Assembly (NCBI RefSeq): GCF_900964775.1
Contig: NC_041806.1
Coordinates: forward strand, 26,749,488 to 26,813,487
Source: Scleropages formosus
Taxonomy: Eukaryota; Chordata; Actinopteri; Osteoglossiformes; Osteoglossidae
Length of the DNA stretch: 64,000 bases
Direction: 5' to 3'
Shown here: positions 47,900 through 62,516 of the stretch, piece after piece
How positions within the stretch are numbered: position 1 is the first letter of the stretch
Layout of the letters: every line of letters starts with the position of its first letter
The notes under the pieces: generated by a model
What the model saw: the letters and a program-made list of their open reading frames with translations, nothing else
Told to the model about the DNA's origin: nothing
Databases searched by the model: none
Made by a program: the position numbers and the translations under genes

Positions 47900-49165
47900 T
47901 CAAATAGCAGAGATGGAGTGGTCCTTGGTGTTGTATTGGTTGAGGGCCCGAACAGCCTGAAGGAAGAAGCTCCTCTTCATCCTCTTTGTGTTGGCCTTTA
48001 GGGAATGAAAACGCTTCCCTGACCGCAACAGAGAGAAGAGTCTGTTGTTCAGATGGCTGAGGTCTTTCACTATTTTCCTGACCTTGTTCCAGCATCGCTT
48101 GCAGTAGATAGTCTGCAGGTCAGGGAGCTCCATTCGGATGGTATTTTCAGCTGAGCGCACCACCCTCTGTAGAGCCCTTCTGTCCTGCTGGGTGCTGTTC
48201 CCAAACCAAGCTGTGATGCTTCCTGTCAGGATACTCTCAATGGTGCAGGTGTAAAAGTTCCTTAGCACCTTAGAAGGCAGTCTGAAGTTTCTCAGGCGTC
48301 TAAGGTGGTAGAGACGCTGCCGGGCCTTCTTCACCAAGGTGTTAACATGACAGGACCATGACAAGTCCTGTGTGACGTGAACACCCAGGTACTGGAAACT
48401 GTCCACTCTCTCCACTGGAGTTCCATTGATCATGAGAGGTTGGTAGCTTCTCTCTTGCTTTGTGCTGAAGTCCACAATCAACTCCTTAGTCTTTCTGACG
48501 TTCATGAGGAGGTTGTTTTCCTAGCACCAGTGCTCCAGACATGTTATCTCCTCCATGTAGGCCTTCTCATTGTTGTCAGAGGTCAGGCCCACCACAACAG
48601 TGTCAGCAAATTTGATTATGGCGGTGGAGTTCGAAGTAGCCACGTAGTCATGTGTACAGCAAGTACAGCAGGGGGCTCAGAACACAACCCTGTGGGGCTC
48701 CAGTGCTGAGCGGGAGGGTGGGTGAGACATGCCTGCTCATCCAAACTGCTTGTGGTCTGTCCATGAGAAAGTTGGACATCCACTGGCACAGAGATGAGAT
48801 CAGTCCCAGGTCCTCCAGCTTGGAGGAAATTATGGTGTTAAATGCTGAACTGTAGTCAAACAGCATTTCAACATAATTTCCCTTCCTGGTGTCCAGATGA
48901 CTCAGTGCTGTGTGAAGGGGGTACATGATGGCATCCTCTGTGGAACAGTTTGCAAACTGAAGTGGGTCTAGTGTGTCAGATAATGCAGAGGTGATGAAGT
49001 CTCTGACCAGTCTCTCAAAGCACTTTATCACAACTGAAGTCAGGGCTACTAGGCAATAGTCACTGAGGTAGGCAGGCTGCGGTTTCTTCAGGACAGGGGC
49101 AAAGGTGGACTGCTTGACATGTGGTTCAAACGTGGTGACATGTAGCACAACACGTGGCAACTCCA
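47900..49165 (-). mobile_element. L2-type LINE, 5'-truncated, broken reading frame
   Basis: On the minus strand it reads [68 protein letters not shown] and, after frame breaks, TKELIVDFSTKQ, VDSFQYLGVHVTQDLSW, KKARQRLYHLRRLR, FYTCTIESILTG and KRCWNKVRKIVKDLSH. This covers the RT and its C-terminal part. The catalytic F-ADD box region is degraded near 48600 (GG-like frame slip), and an in-frame stop lies near 48520. It points opposite to the fragment at 47300, so there are at least two insertion or inversion events. Confidence 0.85.
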
Positions 49166-49170
49166 TAAGC

Positions 49171-49680
49171 TTTTTTTTTTTTTTTTTAAACTTTAATAAA
49201 GTTAATACAATACACAAAAACAATCGACAAATTTACAACCAAACAAATCCGAAACCACATTTCCTACAGCTGGTCAACAAAGCTATTACATAAAACGCAT
49301 TGTCAAGACAAAGTCTCTTTCCCATAACAATCCCCCTTCTTGGCTTCAAAATATAACTCATCTACACCTTCCTTACAACATACCCATAACGAGCCAAACG
49401 TGGGACATTCTCGCAACGTTTCCCGCTTACTCAGGCTCAACCAGCAGCGACTGTTCATATTGTCGTGTGACGTGGTGTTCCTCTATCCAACGGTATGCAC
49501 GACCTCTCCATGTCAGCCTCCTACGGAAAGCTCCCCTCCCGCTTTTACTCATGTAATCCTGAGGAGTACGACTGCGCGGTTTCCCCTTTGCAAATCTTCA
49601 CAATAAGACACCTGATCCCGCGCGGAGACGCGTAAAGCCGTTAAACTTTTGAGTGGTATGTCGCTTTGAATCTAAGCTTT
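49171..49680 (-). mobile_element. possible retrocopy or LINE 3' end with poly(A)
   Basis: On the minus strand the sequence ends ctttattaaagttt and then a run of about 17 A, as expected for a reverse-transcribed transcript (attaaa signal just before the A-run). No protein family could be read upstream. It may be a retrocopy of an unknown RNA or another LINE end. Confidence 0.35.
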
Positions 49681-49801
49681 CGCTGAAAGAATAAGTTAAC
49701 TGTATAAGAACACGAGACACATTCAAGTAATAACGCATATTTACTAGCCATATGAAACAGCTGAATGAAAGAAATTTTGCTTTTTAAATGAATAGATAGG
49801 T

Positions 49802-49817
49802 GGCTCTTAAAAGAGCC
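49802..49817 (-). terminator. histone mRNA 3' stem-loop (H2B)
   Basis: ggctcttaaaagagcc on the plus strand is the reverse complement of the hairpin after H1, H2A and H3, correctly oriented for the minus-strand H2B gene. Confidence 0.97.
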
Positions 49818-49837
49818 TTTGGTTTATCTGAGTGACT

Positions 49838-50263
<426 letters not shown>

Positions 50264-50360
50264 CTATTTATCCTAGTTCTATGCAAATAAGCTCCCCGGT
50301 TAAGCAGCTTTATCATTGGCAGAAGTAAAGTCTGCCCGACAACATTGACATTCTATTGGT
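50264..50360 (-). promoter_or_regulatory. H2B promoter with octamer element
   Basis: On the minus strand: CCAAT boxes (attgg on plus at 50315-50319 and 50355-50359), the octamer ATTTGCAT (plus atgcaaat, 50281-50288) and a TATA-like gataaata (plus 50265-50272). The octamer is the known Oct-1 site of vertebrate H2B genes. Confidence 0.9.
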
Positions 50361-50446
50361 TAAACCTTTGAGGCGCATAAAAAGCCTTTCAGGAAGGAAC
50401 AAATCTTCCTGCAGTGCCTGGCCCTTGTCGTTGCTGAATTTTACCT

Positions 50447-50535
50447 TTGCATTAATTTATTTAGCAGGCTCTTTTCTCCAAAGCGACGTACATCTCGGAG
50501 AAAAAAACAATGAGTGCATTACATCAGCATTTTTG
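50447..50535 (-). mobile_element. SINE-type end fragment
   Basis: tttagcaggctcttttctcc, then aaagcgacgtacatctcgg, is the reverse of the common fish SINE end; no head was found. Confidence 0.55.
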
Positions 50536-50902
50536 TTTTTTCTTACTACACTTCACGAGATACTTGCTATTGCTTCCAGAACTGATTTGTTAAAACTTTT
50601 ATTTTTGTCCATGAAGCACAGATGGTCATACTAAACCACAGTATTTCGGTCACTGAAAACCAAAAAACAAGACTGTACCTGAGCTATAAAATGTATTACA
50701 GGATTCTTAGCTTATAAGCACACCTGAGCTCTCCTGAAATATTGAAGGGAGCTGGTCCAGGCACACGTTAAGCCATATTAAGTAGGATTTTATGTAGACC
50801 GGTGCAAATGTTAGTAGAGTAACTGTCATTAAGAATCTTCTCCTCTGCTGTGATATAACCTTTATTTGAGTACGCTCAAGGTAGTTATATTTTGAAAGAA
50901 CA
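50536..50902. other. spacer downstream of the H2B promoter region
   Basis: About 370 bp with no recognised gene or repeat. Confidence 0.5.
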
Positions 50903-51225
50903 TGTATGACTGCACCTCCAACGACCTACTGAAGTTTGCAGGTAACACAACAGTTATCGGCTTCATCCAGGACAATGATGAACCTGCATACAGGAGGGAA
51001 GTTGAGCTGGCTGGTGCAGTCGAAACAACCTGGAGCTGAACACGCTCAAAACAGTGGAAATGATTGTGGACTTCAGGAGGAACTCTCCCCGCCATTCTCA
51101 ACAGCACCACATCAGCCCTGGAATCCTTGAGGTTCCTGGGTCCTACAATTTCCCAGGACATGATGTAGGACACCTCTATTGACTCCATGATGAAAAAGGC
51201 CCAACACTGGATGTACTTCCATTTT
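50903..51225 (+). mobile_element. LINE RT fragment, CR1/L2 superfamily (possibly Rex1-like)
   Basis: Plus-strand frames read DCTSNDLLKFAGNTTVIGFI, YRREVELAGAV-like and LELNTLKTVEMIVDFRRN, the RT region around and after the catalytic box, with several frame changes. The aspartates of the catalytic F-ADD are altered (FAGN). It is a diverged dead fragment. Confidence 0.65.
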
Positions 51226-51800
51226 TTTGTTATAACTTTCTTTCATTAGAGTTTGGTTAGTTTTTCAAATTATTAAAAGGTAATAAATATTGTGTGACGT
51301 TAAGAATGTAACTCTTTGAAAATGGGTCATTTTAGTTTAATGGGTCACGTGATCTGAGTTTAATTGCAAGAGGGAATGTTGAATTCTGGGTAAGGTGTTA
51401 TGGATGCAGAGGAAGGACATGCAGCAGCAAAATATAACTTCTGAAACATTTTCTGCAGAAGGTTCAAAGGGCCCACATGGTAATTGTCACTTTAGTTTAT
51501 ATTGTGTTATTATGACTTGATTTGCTTTATGTGGAAAAATGTGATTGTTTTGTGCATATTTATCATGTTAATTATATTTCTGTTGTAACAACGTGGTCAT
51601 GCTGGTGTGTTAACAGAGGCTAATATGAGAGAATTTAAATTGTGTGAAAGATGTATGCTTGAATATTTTTATGTCTTTGTTTTTTGTAGTTTTCACGGTG
51701 GCTGTCGAGAGAGTGCGATAAATGTTATCACACATTTAGATATCAGTATGAAGCGTGGCTATCCTTTTGTTGAACCTGTGCAGCTATAGTTGTCATATAC
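51226..51800. other. gap without recognised feature
   Basis: AT-rich sequence between two LINE pieces. No gene or repeat is recognisable to me. Confidence 0.5.
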
Positions 51801-51805
51801 TGTAC

Positions 51806-52935
51806 TCATCCATCCATCCATGCATCCATCTTCTGTCCCACTTGTCCTAAAAGGGTCGTGGTGGCAGCAGGGAGAGCAGAGAGACCCAGCCACCCCTGTC
51901 CCCTGCAACTTCCTCCAGCTCAACCTGGGGGATCCCCAGCCGTTCCCAGGCCAACTGTGAGATATAATCCCTCCAGCGGGTCCTAGGCCGACCTCGGGGC
52001 CTGGTCCCAGTTGGCCGTGCTCCGTATACCTCCAAAGGGAGGTGCCCAGGGGGCATCCTTATCAGATGCCCAAACCACCTCAACTGGCTCCTCTCAATGT
52101 GGAGGAGTAGCAGCTCTACTCCGAGTTCCTCCCGGATGTCCGAACTCCTCACCCTGTCACGGAGAGTGAGTCCCAGCACCCTCCAGAGAAAAAAAATTTC
52201 AGCCACTTGTATCCACGATCTTATTCTTTCGGTCATTACCCAGAGTTGATGACCATAGGTGAGGGTAGGGACGCAGATCAACCGGTAAATGGAGAGCTTC
52301 GCCTTATGGCTCAGCTCCCCCTTCACCACTACAGTCTGGTACAGCGACCACATTACTGCTGCTGCTGCTCCCAGTCTGTGGCCGATCTCACGCTCCCTTC
52401 TTCCTTCACTTGTGAACAAGACCCCAAGATACTTGAACTCCTCCACCTGGGGTAAAAACTCTCCCCTTACCTGGAGGGGGCATACCATCCTTTTCCATGA
52501 GAGAACCATGGACTCAGACTTTGAGGTGCTGATCCTCATCCCCACCGCTTCACACTCAGCTGCAAATTGTTCCAGTGCGTGCTGGAGGCAGCCATGTGAC
52601 GGTGCCAAAAGGACAATGTCATCTGCAAAAAGCAGAGACGTCACCTTCCGACTCCCACACAGAATGCCCTCCTGACCTCGACTACGCCTTGATATCCTTT
52701 CCATGAAAACCACAAACAGGAGTAGAGACAAGGGACAACCTTGGCGGAGTCCAACACCCACACTGAACAGGCCTGACTTAATGCCAAGTATGCGGACACA
52801 GCTTTCGCTCCGTATGTACAAGGACCGAATGGCCCGCAGTAGTGGCCCCGGTACCCCATACTCCTGAAGCACCTCCCACAGAATTTCCCGGGGAACACGG
52901 TCATAGGCCTTTTCCAAGTCCACAAAACACATGTA
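51806..52935 (-). mobile_element. RTE-clade-like LINE, 5'-truncated, 361-codon open frame
   Basis: The minus-strand frame 52932-51847 runs from RT motif DLEKAYDRVPRE through LRQGCPLS, the catalytic LLFADDIVLLA and FKYLGVLFTSEGR to a C-terminal region (LTYGHQLWVMTER, SLRDRV-like, RPRGRPRTRWRDYISQLAW). It closes in the usual position (LLPPRPF). A GGAT-type repeat ends the element at about 51806, as in RTE/Expander-like elements of fish. The endonuclease half is missing. The frame has no break, so insertion is recent. The clade name is from memory. Confidence 0.85.
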
Positions 52936-53575
52936 AAAAGAAAAGACCCCAGTTAGGTTGAAAAACTGCTTTTAGTATGGCTAAATGAAAAACGATTAGC
53001 TGGAGAAAATATGTCACAGGCAACAATCTGCAAAAAGGCAGGAGTTCTATATGATGACGTTGTTAGACACCCCTGGAACGAGTGGTGATTGTAGTGAGCC
53101 TTTCACGTTGTGATGTGATCCTGGTTCTGAGTTAGTCCAGTTTGTTTGAGGGATTGGAGATTTGCTAGCAGTAGGCCGGGGAGAGACAAATCGGTTTGCT
53201 CAAGCCTAAACGATATTTAGTGTCCTCTTAAGAAATTGGGTTTGTTAGTACGTTAGCATTTTATTTTTTGTCCAGGTCTGTTATTTGCCATTTAGCCAGA
53301 TGCCATCATGGCTAAGATGGACACTACTATGCAGCTAATGTGAGAAAATTTCATCAATTGTTCATTTGACTTTTTTGTAAGGCTCTTTATTCACCTTTAA
53401 CTATGAATAAGGGATTGTGTGTAGTAATTGCTTGCAAGAATATGTAATACACCCAGTGTTGAGGCTGCAAGGCCACACTAATAACTGAACCATGGCTGCG
53501 CCGACTATACTTTCTTTGTTTTTACTTATTTTAGTACTTTATCTTACTTTAACCACCTTTTCACATTATCATGGG
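52936..53575. other. gap without recognised gene
   Basis: AT-rich sequence. The part from about 53280 may be the 5' UTR of the L2-type element that follows. Nothing else was identified. Confidence 0.4.
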
Positions 53576-54112
53576 CACTATCAGCTACGATAGAAATACT
53601 CTTATTTCTATTGGTACCCACGCCACTCACCATATGACTTTTGTAACACCAGATCCCAGCTGGCCAGCTGAGATTCAGAGAACGAACAAAGGACGTGACC
53701 TGCGGCGGAGACCCCCCAGGAAAAACGAGCCGGTGTCAGAAACAGGCTGAGGGCTCGCGCACACCGCACTCCCCTGCCTAGTATCCTGCTAGCCAACGTC
53801 CAGCCTCTGGACAACAAGCTTGACGACCTCAGAGCCCGGGTTAAGTTCCAGAGAGATATTCCAGACTGCAACCTCCTCTGCTTCATGGAGACATGGCTGA
53901 CCCCAGCGGTACCAGACGAGTTCACGGTTTACTACATGGACAGAACACTGGAGTCGGGGAAGTCAAGGAGAGGGGGAGTGTATTTAATGGTGAACAGCAG
54001 CTGGTGCGACAATACAAGCATTGCTACACTTGCTCCTGCACAGACAACCTGGAACTTCTGATCATCAAATGTCGTCCTTTCTACCTTCCTCAGGAATTCA
54101 CCTTGGTCATAG
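53576..54112 (+). mobile_element. L2-type LINE 5' part (ORF2 start and endonuclease), truncated
   Basis: Plus-strand frames read YDRNTLISIGTHATHHM, DPSWPAEIQRTNKG and then LPSILLANVQPLDNKLDDLR, CNLLCFMETWLTPAVPDEF, MDRTLESGKSRRGGVYLMVN and IIKCRPFYLPQEFTLVIV. This is the start of the apurinic-type endonuclease of L2 elements, including the conserved ETW motif. The element stops abruptly at about 54112, where decayed zbtb22 coding sequence starts. Several frame changes are present. Confidence 0.8.
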
Positions 54113-54893
54113 TCCTCTCTGGGGCTGAAATAGTTGGTGCTGCTGGGGGACTGGCTCTCATTCAGAACGGGGCGGCTGGGGGCAGGACTTCAGAGTGGGC
54201 TTCACCGGATTGTGCTCCTGCCCCAGGCTCTCGCCCACTGCTGCTGCTGCACCCGGGATTGCACTGAGCACCTCCACCCTGTGTTCCAGTAGTCCCCCCC
54301 AACCTTCCTTAGGGAGCTCGGTGCACTTGTCCACGATGTGCCACATCTGCAGCACACTCCCCATGGTGAGGTAGTTGACGATGTCCTCTCGTAGCATGCG
54401 CAGCTGATCAGTGTAGGCACAGCTTAGAACACTCTCAAAGGCCCGGGGGTCCACAACGGCTGGGATGGATACAGTAGACATGTTTTTCAGCAGCACCTGG
54501 AAAAAGTTTTTTTTTTTTTTCTTTGAAAAATGTACATAAGAGTGTGCAGCACTAAATGTCTATTAAAGTGAAATTTTGGCCATTTAATACAGAAAAACCA
54601 GAGTGCAATCTGTGTAAGGTGTTAACATAAGAGAAGTAAAAACCCTGAAACAATCTTTTACAGACCTGGTCACGACAGTAGGGTGACGAAGCAGCCAGCA
54701 CACATCTGTGTGCCCAGAAAACTTGGCCCTGCACCTGGATGGACAGGTCACACATCTGTCCCTCCTCACGCTGCCAGTTCAGACTTTCCAGCACAGTCGT
54801 GTGTACGCTGGGAAAAGACACCTGCACCACCGAGCAGGCAGGGGCACTAGAGACACTGCTGCTACTGCAGCCTTGCTCCACCGACACAGACAT
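54113..54893 (-). pseudogene. zbtb22: zbtb22-like BTB domain gene, truncated and decayed
   Basis: Exon 1 (54893-54666) starts MSVSVEQGCSSSSVSSA and reads VQVSFPSVHTTVLESLNWQR, CDLSIQVQGQVFWAHRCVLA, ASSPYCRDQ. The intron (GT...AG) is intact. The second exon from 54496 reads VLLKNMSTVSIPAVVDP, FESVLSCAYTDQLRMLRED, MWHIVDKCTELPKE. This is a BTB/POZ dimerisation domain of the ZBTB22 type. Further on the frame slips near 54165: the original continuation (NESQSPSSTNYFSPRED) is still readable in another frame. Coding sequence ends at about 54113, where an L2 fragment begins, and no zinc fingers follow in the window. The original protein would be a nuclear transcription factor. A SINE piece lies just upstream. 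It could be a broken paralogue with the intact gene elsewhere. Confidence 0.75.
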
Positions 54894-54929
54894 CAGGGCT
54901 GGAAAAGGCACGGGGACAGGATGGCTTAG

Positions 54930-55010
54930 GACTCGTCCCATACGGGGTCCCGGGGAGCCAGAGCCCAACCCAGAAACACAGGGTGTAAGGCTGGAGGGGG
55001 AGGGGACTTG
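54930..55010 (-). mobile_element. truncated tRNA-derived SINE upstream of the zbtb22 relic
   Basis: A minus-strand 3' part only: from the ctccccctccagcctta-like region to cccgtatgggacgag-like. There is no GT tail or head. Confidence 0.75.
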
Positions 55011-55645
55011 GACTCCTGTCCCACACCACAGGAGTCCAAGTGCGCATCTGGATATTTGTCACAGCCTGTTTTCAATTACATTTCTGTTAATTACTAAGTG
55101 ATTAACACGCACAAATAAATTAACTTACTTGTAGTACGGATGTGACTGTCTGGGGTCCGAATCCCCGGTGTCGTAGCCCCCCCCCCACTCAGCATTTTCT
55201 GCTTTATTGTTGTATTTTTTGTTAACTTATTGTCAGTTTAAACCCATGTGGCTTTTCTGTGGAAATAACCTGCAGCAGGTGGAATTGTTTAGTTAGTCTC
55301 TAGAGCCTGTGTGGCACAACCTGATGAACTGGAAATATTTTAAAATCTTTGTGTGCATTACCAAATCGTGAATCTTGTGGACATTATGTATATTTAAGTG
55401 CACCTTTACCCCATCTAGTAGGTACAAAGCACCTGTTTTAATTCAGTCTAGATAACTATCTACCAAATAATTGAGAACAGGTTAAGATTTCTATTTTATT
55501 TAAAAATGAGTCTGCAGTACATAAAAGGGCACAAGGAGCTACAAGAAAAATTTAAGCATTCCAATAATCAAAAAAGACAAATGATTAACCTATTTGCCTG
55601 TTATTCATTAACTATAAAAAGCCATCAATGTGCTAAGTAGGCAAA
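55011..55645. other. spacer between the zbtb22 and kifc1 relics
   Basis: AT-rich, with a C-run near 55184. No recognised gene. It would hold the zbtb22 promoter and the kifc1 3' flank. Confidence 0.5.
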
Positions 55646-55649
55646 TATT

Positions 55650-60310
<4,661 letters not shown>

Positions 60311-60427
60311 CTTCACAGAGAACACAGGGAGGCACGATGAATTCCGAGAATATAAAAACATGATTTACACAGTTTTAATCAAGAAAGATACCTCCTGATA
60401 AACTTCCTCTCATGAAAAATTAACACC

Positions 60428-60788
60428 AGCTATAGCAGCACAGTGACACAGCGAATAGCGCTAATGTGTCACAGCACCTGAGTGGTGCGAGAGGACATGG
60501 GTTTGAGCCCAACTCAGTCTGCGTAGAGATTACATGTTCTCCCTGTATCTGCGTGGGTTACCTCCCACAGTCCAAAGACATGTGGTTCAAGTTCCCCCAT
60601 AGTGTGTGAGTAACAGAGTGTGTGTTCGTGTTCCACTGATGTATGGATGAGTGACCCATTGTAAGTAGTGTATCTAGCAGTGTAAGTCACCTTTGCAAAT
60701 AAGGGGGGGGGGTGGGCTCATAACACTACATAGAGTTCACTGGAAGTCACTTTGGAGAAAAGCATCTGCTGAATAAATGTAAATCAGT
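60428..60788 (+). mobile_element. composite fish SINE, near full length
   Basis: Head gcacagtgacacagcgaata, gggtttgagcccaactcag, tacatgttctccctgtatc, cctcccacagtccaaagac, then gtgtatctagcagtgtaag, cactttggagaaaagcatc and tgaataaatgtaaat. It is the reference copy for the interrupted element at 6011-6378. Confidence 0.75.
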
Positions 60789-61085
60789 TAATCATCAGAA
60801 ACACTAAAACAAAACTAATCAGTCAGTCAATATCACTGAGTCACTCTGCAATCAAATGGGTAAATTTAAATGGACAAATTCCCTTTATAATAAAGAGATT
60901 TATTAGGAGAATGCAGAAAACACCAACCTCTTCATTCATTCTGTTGCTGTTGGAGAAGGGACCTAGTAGAAGACAGGAAATGCAGAGCTCTGAGGGGCAG
61001 GTGTGTTTACTACCTTAATCTGAAATCTCTTGATACATTAGTCTATTAGACAGGCTTAATAATAAGATAAAAACATTAGCAATAA
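60789..61085. other. region upstream of the kifc1 relic, no gene
   Basis: AT-rich sequence. No exon or repeat was identified. Confidence 0.45.
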
Positions 61086-61088
61086 TTA

Positions 61089-61375
61089 ACTCTAAAAAAA
61101 ACTAAGACATACATATTGAAAAAGTATAGGAAGTCACTGTGACTGTAATACACAATTCTACACGTGCTGAAAAACAATTACGGAAAGCTCAAAACTCAAA
61201 CTTAATTAATTCCAGAAAAGGTGTTTGAGTTCTGAATAAATTTTTCCCATAAGAAGAAATAATGGGGATTAATCCGATCCAGACCCCCAATGATTGCCTA
61301 TTTAAACACATACATACATACATACATACAGTGGAAGCCTCCCACGGCTCACCACACTATGAATGCCACTTTGGC
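61089..61375 (+). repeat. direct duplication, copy A
   Basis: Shares with 62160-62435 the ordered phrases acatattgaaaaagtatagg, acaattac, gagttctgaat, tttttcccataag, ttaatccg, tgattgcctatttaaac and caccacactatgaatgccac. The offset is about 1.07 kb. The left part lies outside the transposon terminus, so this is more than two copies of one element. Confidence 0.75.
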
Positions 61376-61810
61376 ATTTAAATGTCTCAAACCATCCCCT
61401 ACTGGCCTTGAAAGGCTCACTAAATAGGATCACTCGTTCCAGGGGCGTCTTTAACGACTTCCTCATAAAAAGCTCGTACCTTCTCACAAATTGTTGCCTG
61501 TGTTACAAATACGCCCTCTAACTGTTTCTAGTTAAACCACGTTAAAAGGAGTTTTTTCTACTTTCTCAGTCACCTCAGGTCTTCGGCTCGACTAATAGAT
61601 TTTATGCCTGTTGCAACATCTGCCGCTTTAATCCTTTCCTGACCAAAATTGTATAGATGGTCGATTTTGGCATTCTATATTCAAGGACAAGACCAGCTGT
61701 GCGACAACCTCTCTGTCTCTCATACTTCTCAATAATTTGTGTTTTTTTTTTTTATATATCCCAATAGTGGCCCTCACAATCTTACTTGTCTTCTTACCCA
61801 TGATGATGCA
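61185..61810 (-). mobile_element. pogo/Tigger-like DNA transposon remnant
   Basis: From 61804 on the minus strand it reads MGKKTSKIVRA, then in shifted frames IIEKYERQRGCRTAGLVLEY, MPKSTIYTILV, and later TICEKVRAFYEEVVKDAPGT. This matches the N-terminal helix-turn-helix (CENP-B-type) region of Tigger/pogo transposases. The DDE catalytic part is absent. At its left a terminal-repeat-like sequence (cttaattaattccag, tttttcccataag, ttaatccgatccagaccccc) is present. Several frame changes exist, so it is inactive. Confidence 0.65.
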
Positions 61811-62159
61811 GACCTGGGAAAAAATAATACACTAACGTATTAACAAACCTAATTTCTTAAGAGACCACTAACTATTGTTCTTGTTAATTCCTCTATAAAT
61901 TTTTTTTTAACATAAGACGTACCTGAAGAACAGTGATACATTCGCAGAGTGTGTTTCAAACTGAAAACTTTCCCGCGGCTTCCCATTTTCCACTCTAATT
62001 GGCCCGTTGTCACCGTCAATCAAAAATCACGTGGCAAAACATCAAAGCACAAGAACACTCCCACACTTAGCTTCTGTATTTACCGAATCATTCAAATATT
62101 TAATAGGGAAGTAACCAACTGGAAGATATGCATAGGAAAATACTTGAGTAATAACTGAC

Positions 62160-62435
62160 AACTCTAATAAAACTGTAAAATATACATATTGAAAAAGTAT
62201 AGGAAGCCACTGTGAACACAAGTCTACGTGTTCAAAAACAATTACAGTGGAAGCTTGGAATTCGAACTTAAATCGTTCCACAAGAGAGTTCGAGTTCTGA
62301 ATCAATTTTTCCCATAAGAAATAATGTAGACTGGATTAATCCGTTCCAGACCCCGAAATGATTGCCTATTTAAACCTATATACATACAATACCTGATGCA
62401 CTGAAAGCCTCCCCACTCCTCACCACACTATGAAT
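62160..62435 (+). repeat. direct duplication, copy B, with transposon terminus
   Basis: Second copy of the segment at 61089-61375. It keeps a better terminus (cagtggaagcttggaattcg, cttaaatcgttcca). A SINE 3' piece follows immediately at 62440. Confidence 0.75.
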
Positions 62436-62439
62436 GCCA

Positions 62440-62516
62440 CATCCAGCCTTACGCCCTGTGTTGCCGGGTTAGGCTCCGGCTACCCGCGACCCCGTATGGG
62501 ACAAGTGGTTCAGATG
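62440..62516 (+). mobile_element. SINE 3' fragment
   Basis: ccagccttacgccctgtgttg to cgaccccgtatgggacaagtgg. Head and tail are missing; it joins directly to the duplicated segment. Confidence 0.75.

Noticed and set aside
61302-61330. Tandem CATA repeats as a centromere- or telomere-like signal
   Set aside because: It is a short microsatellite of about six units inside a transposon remnant.
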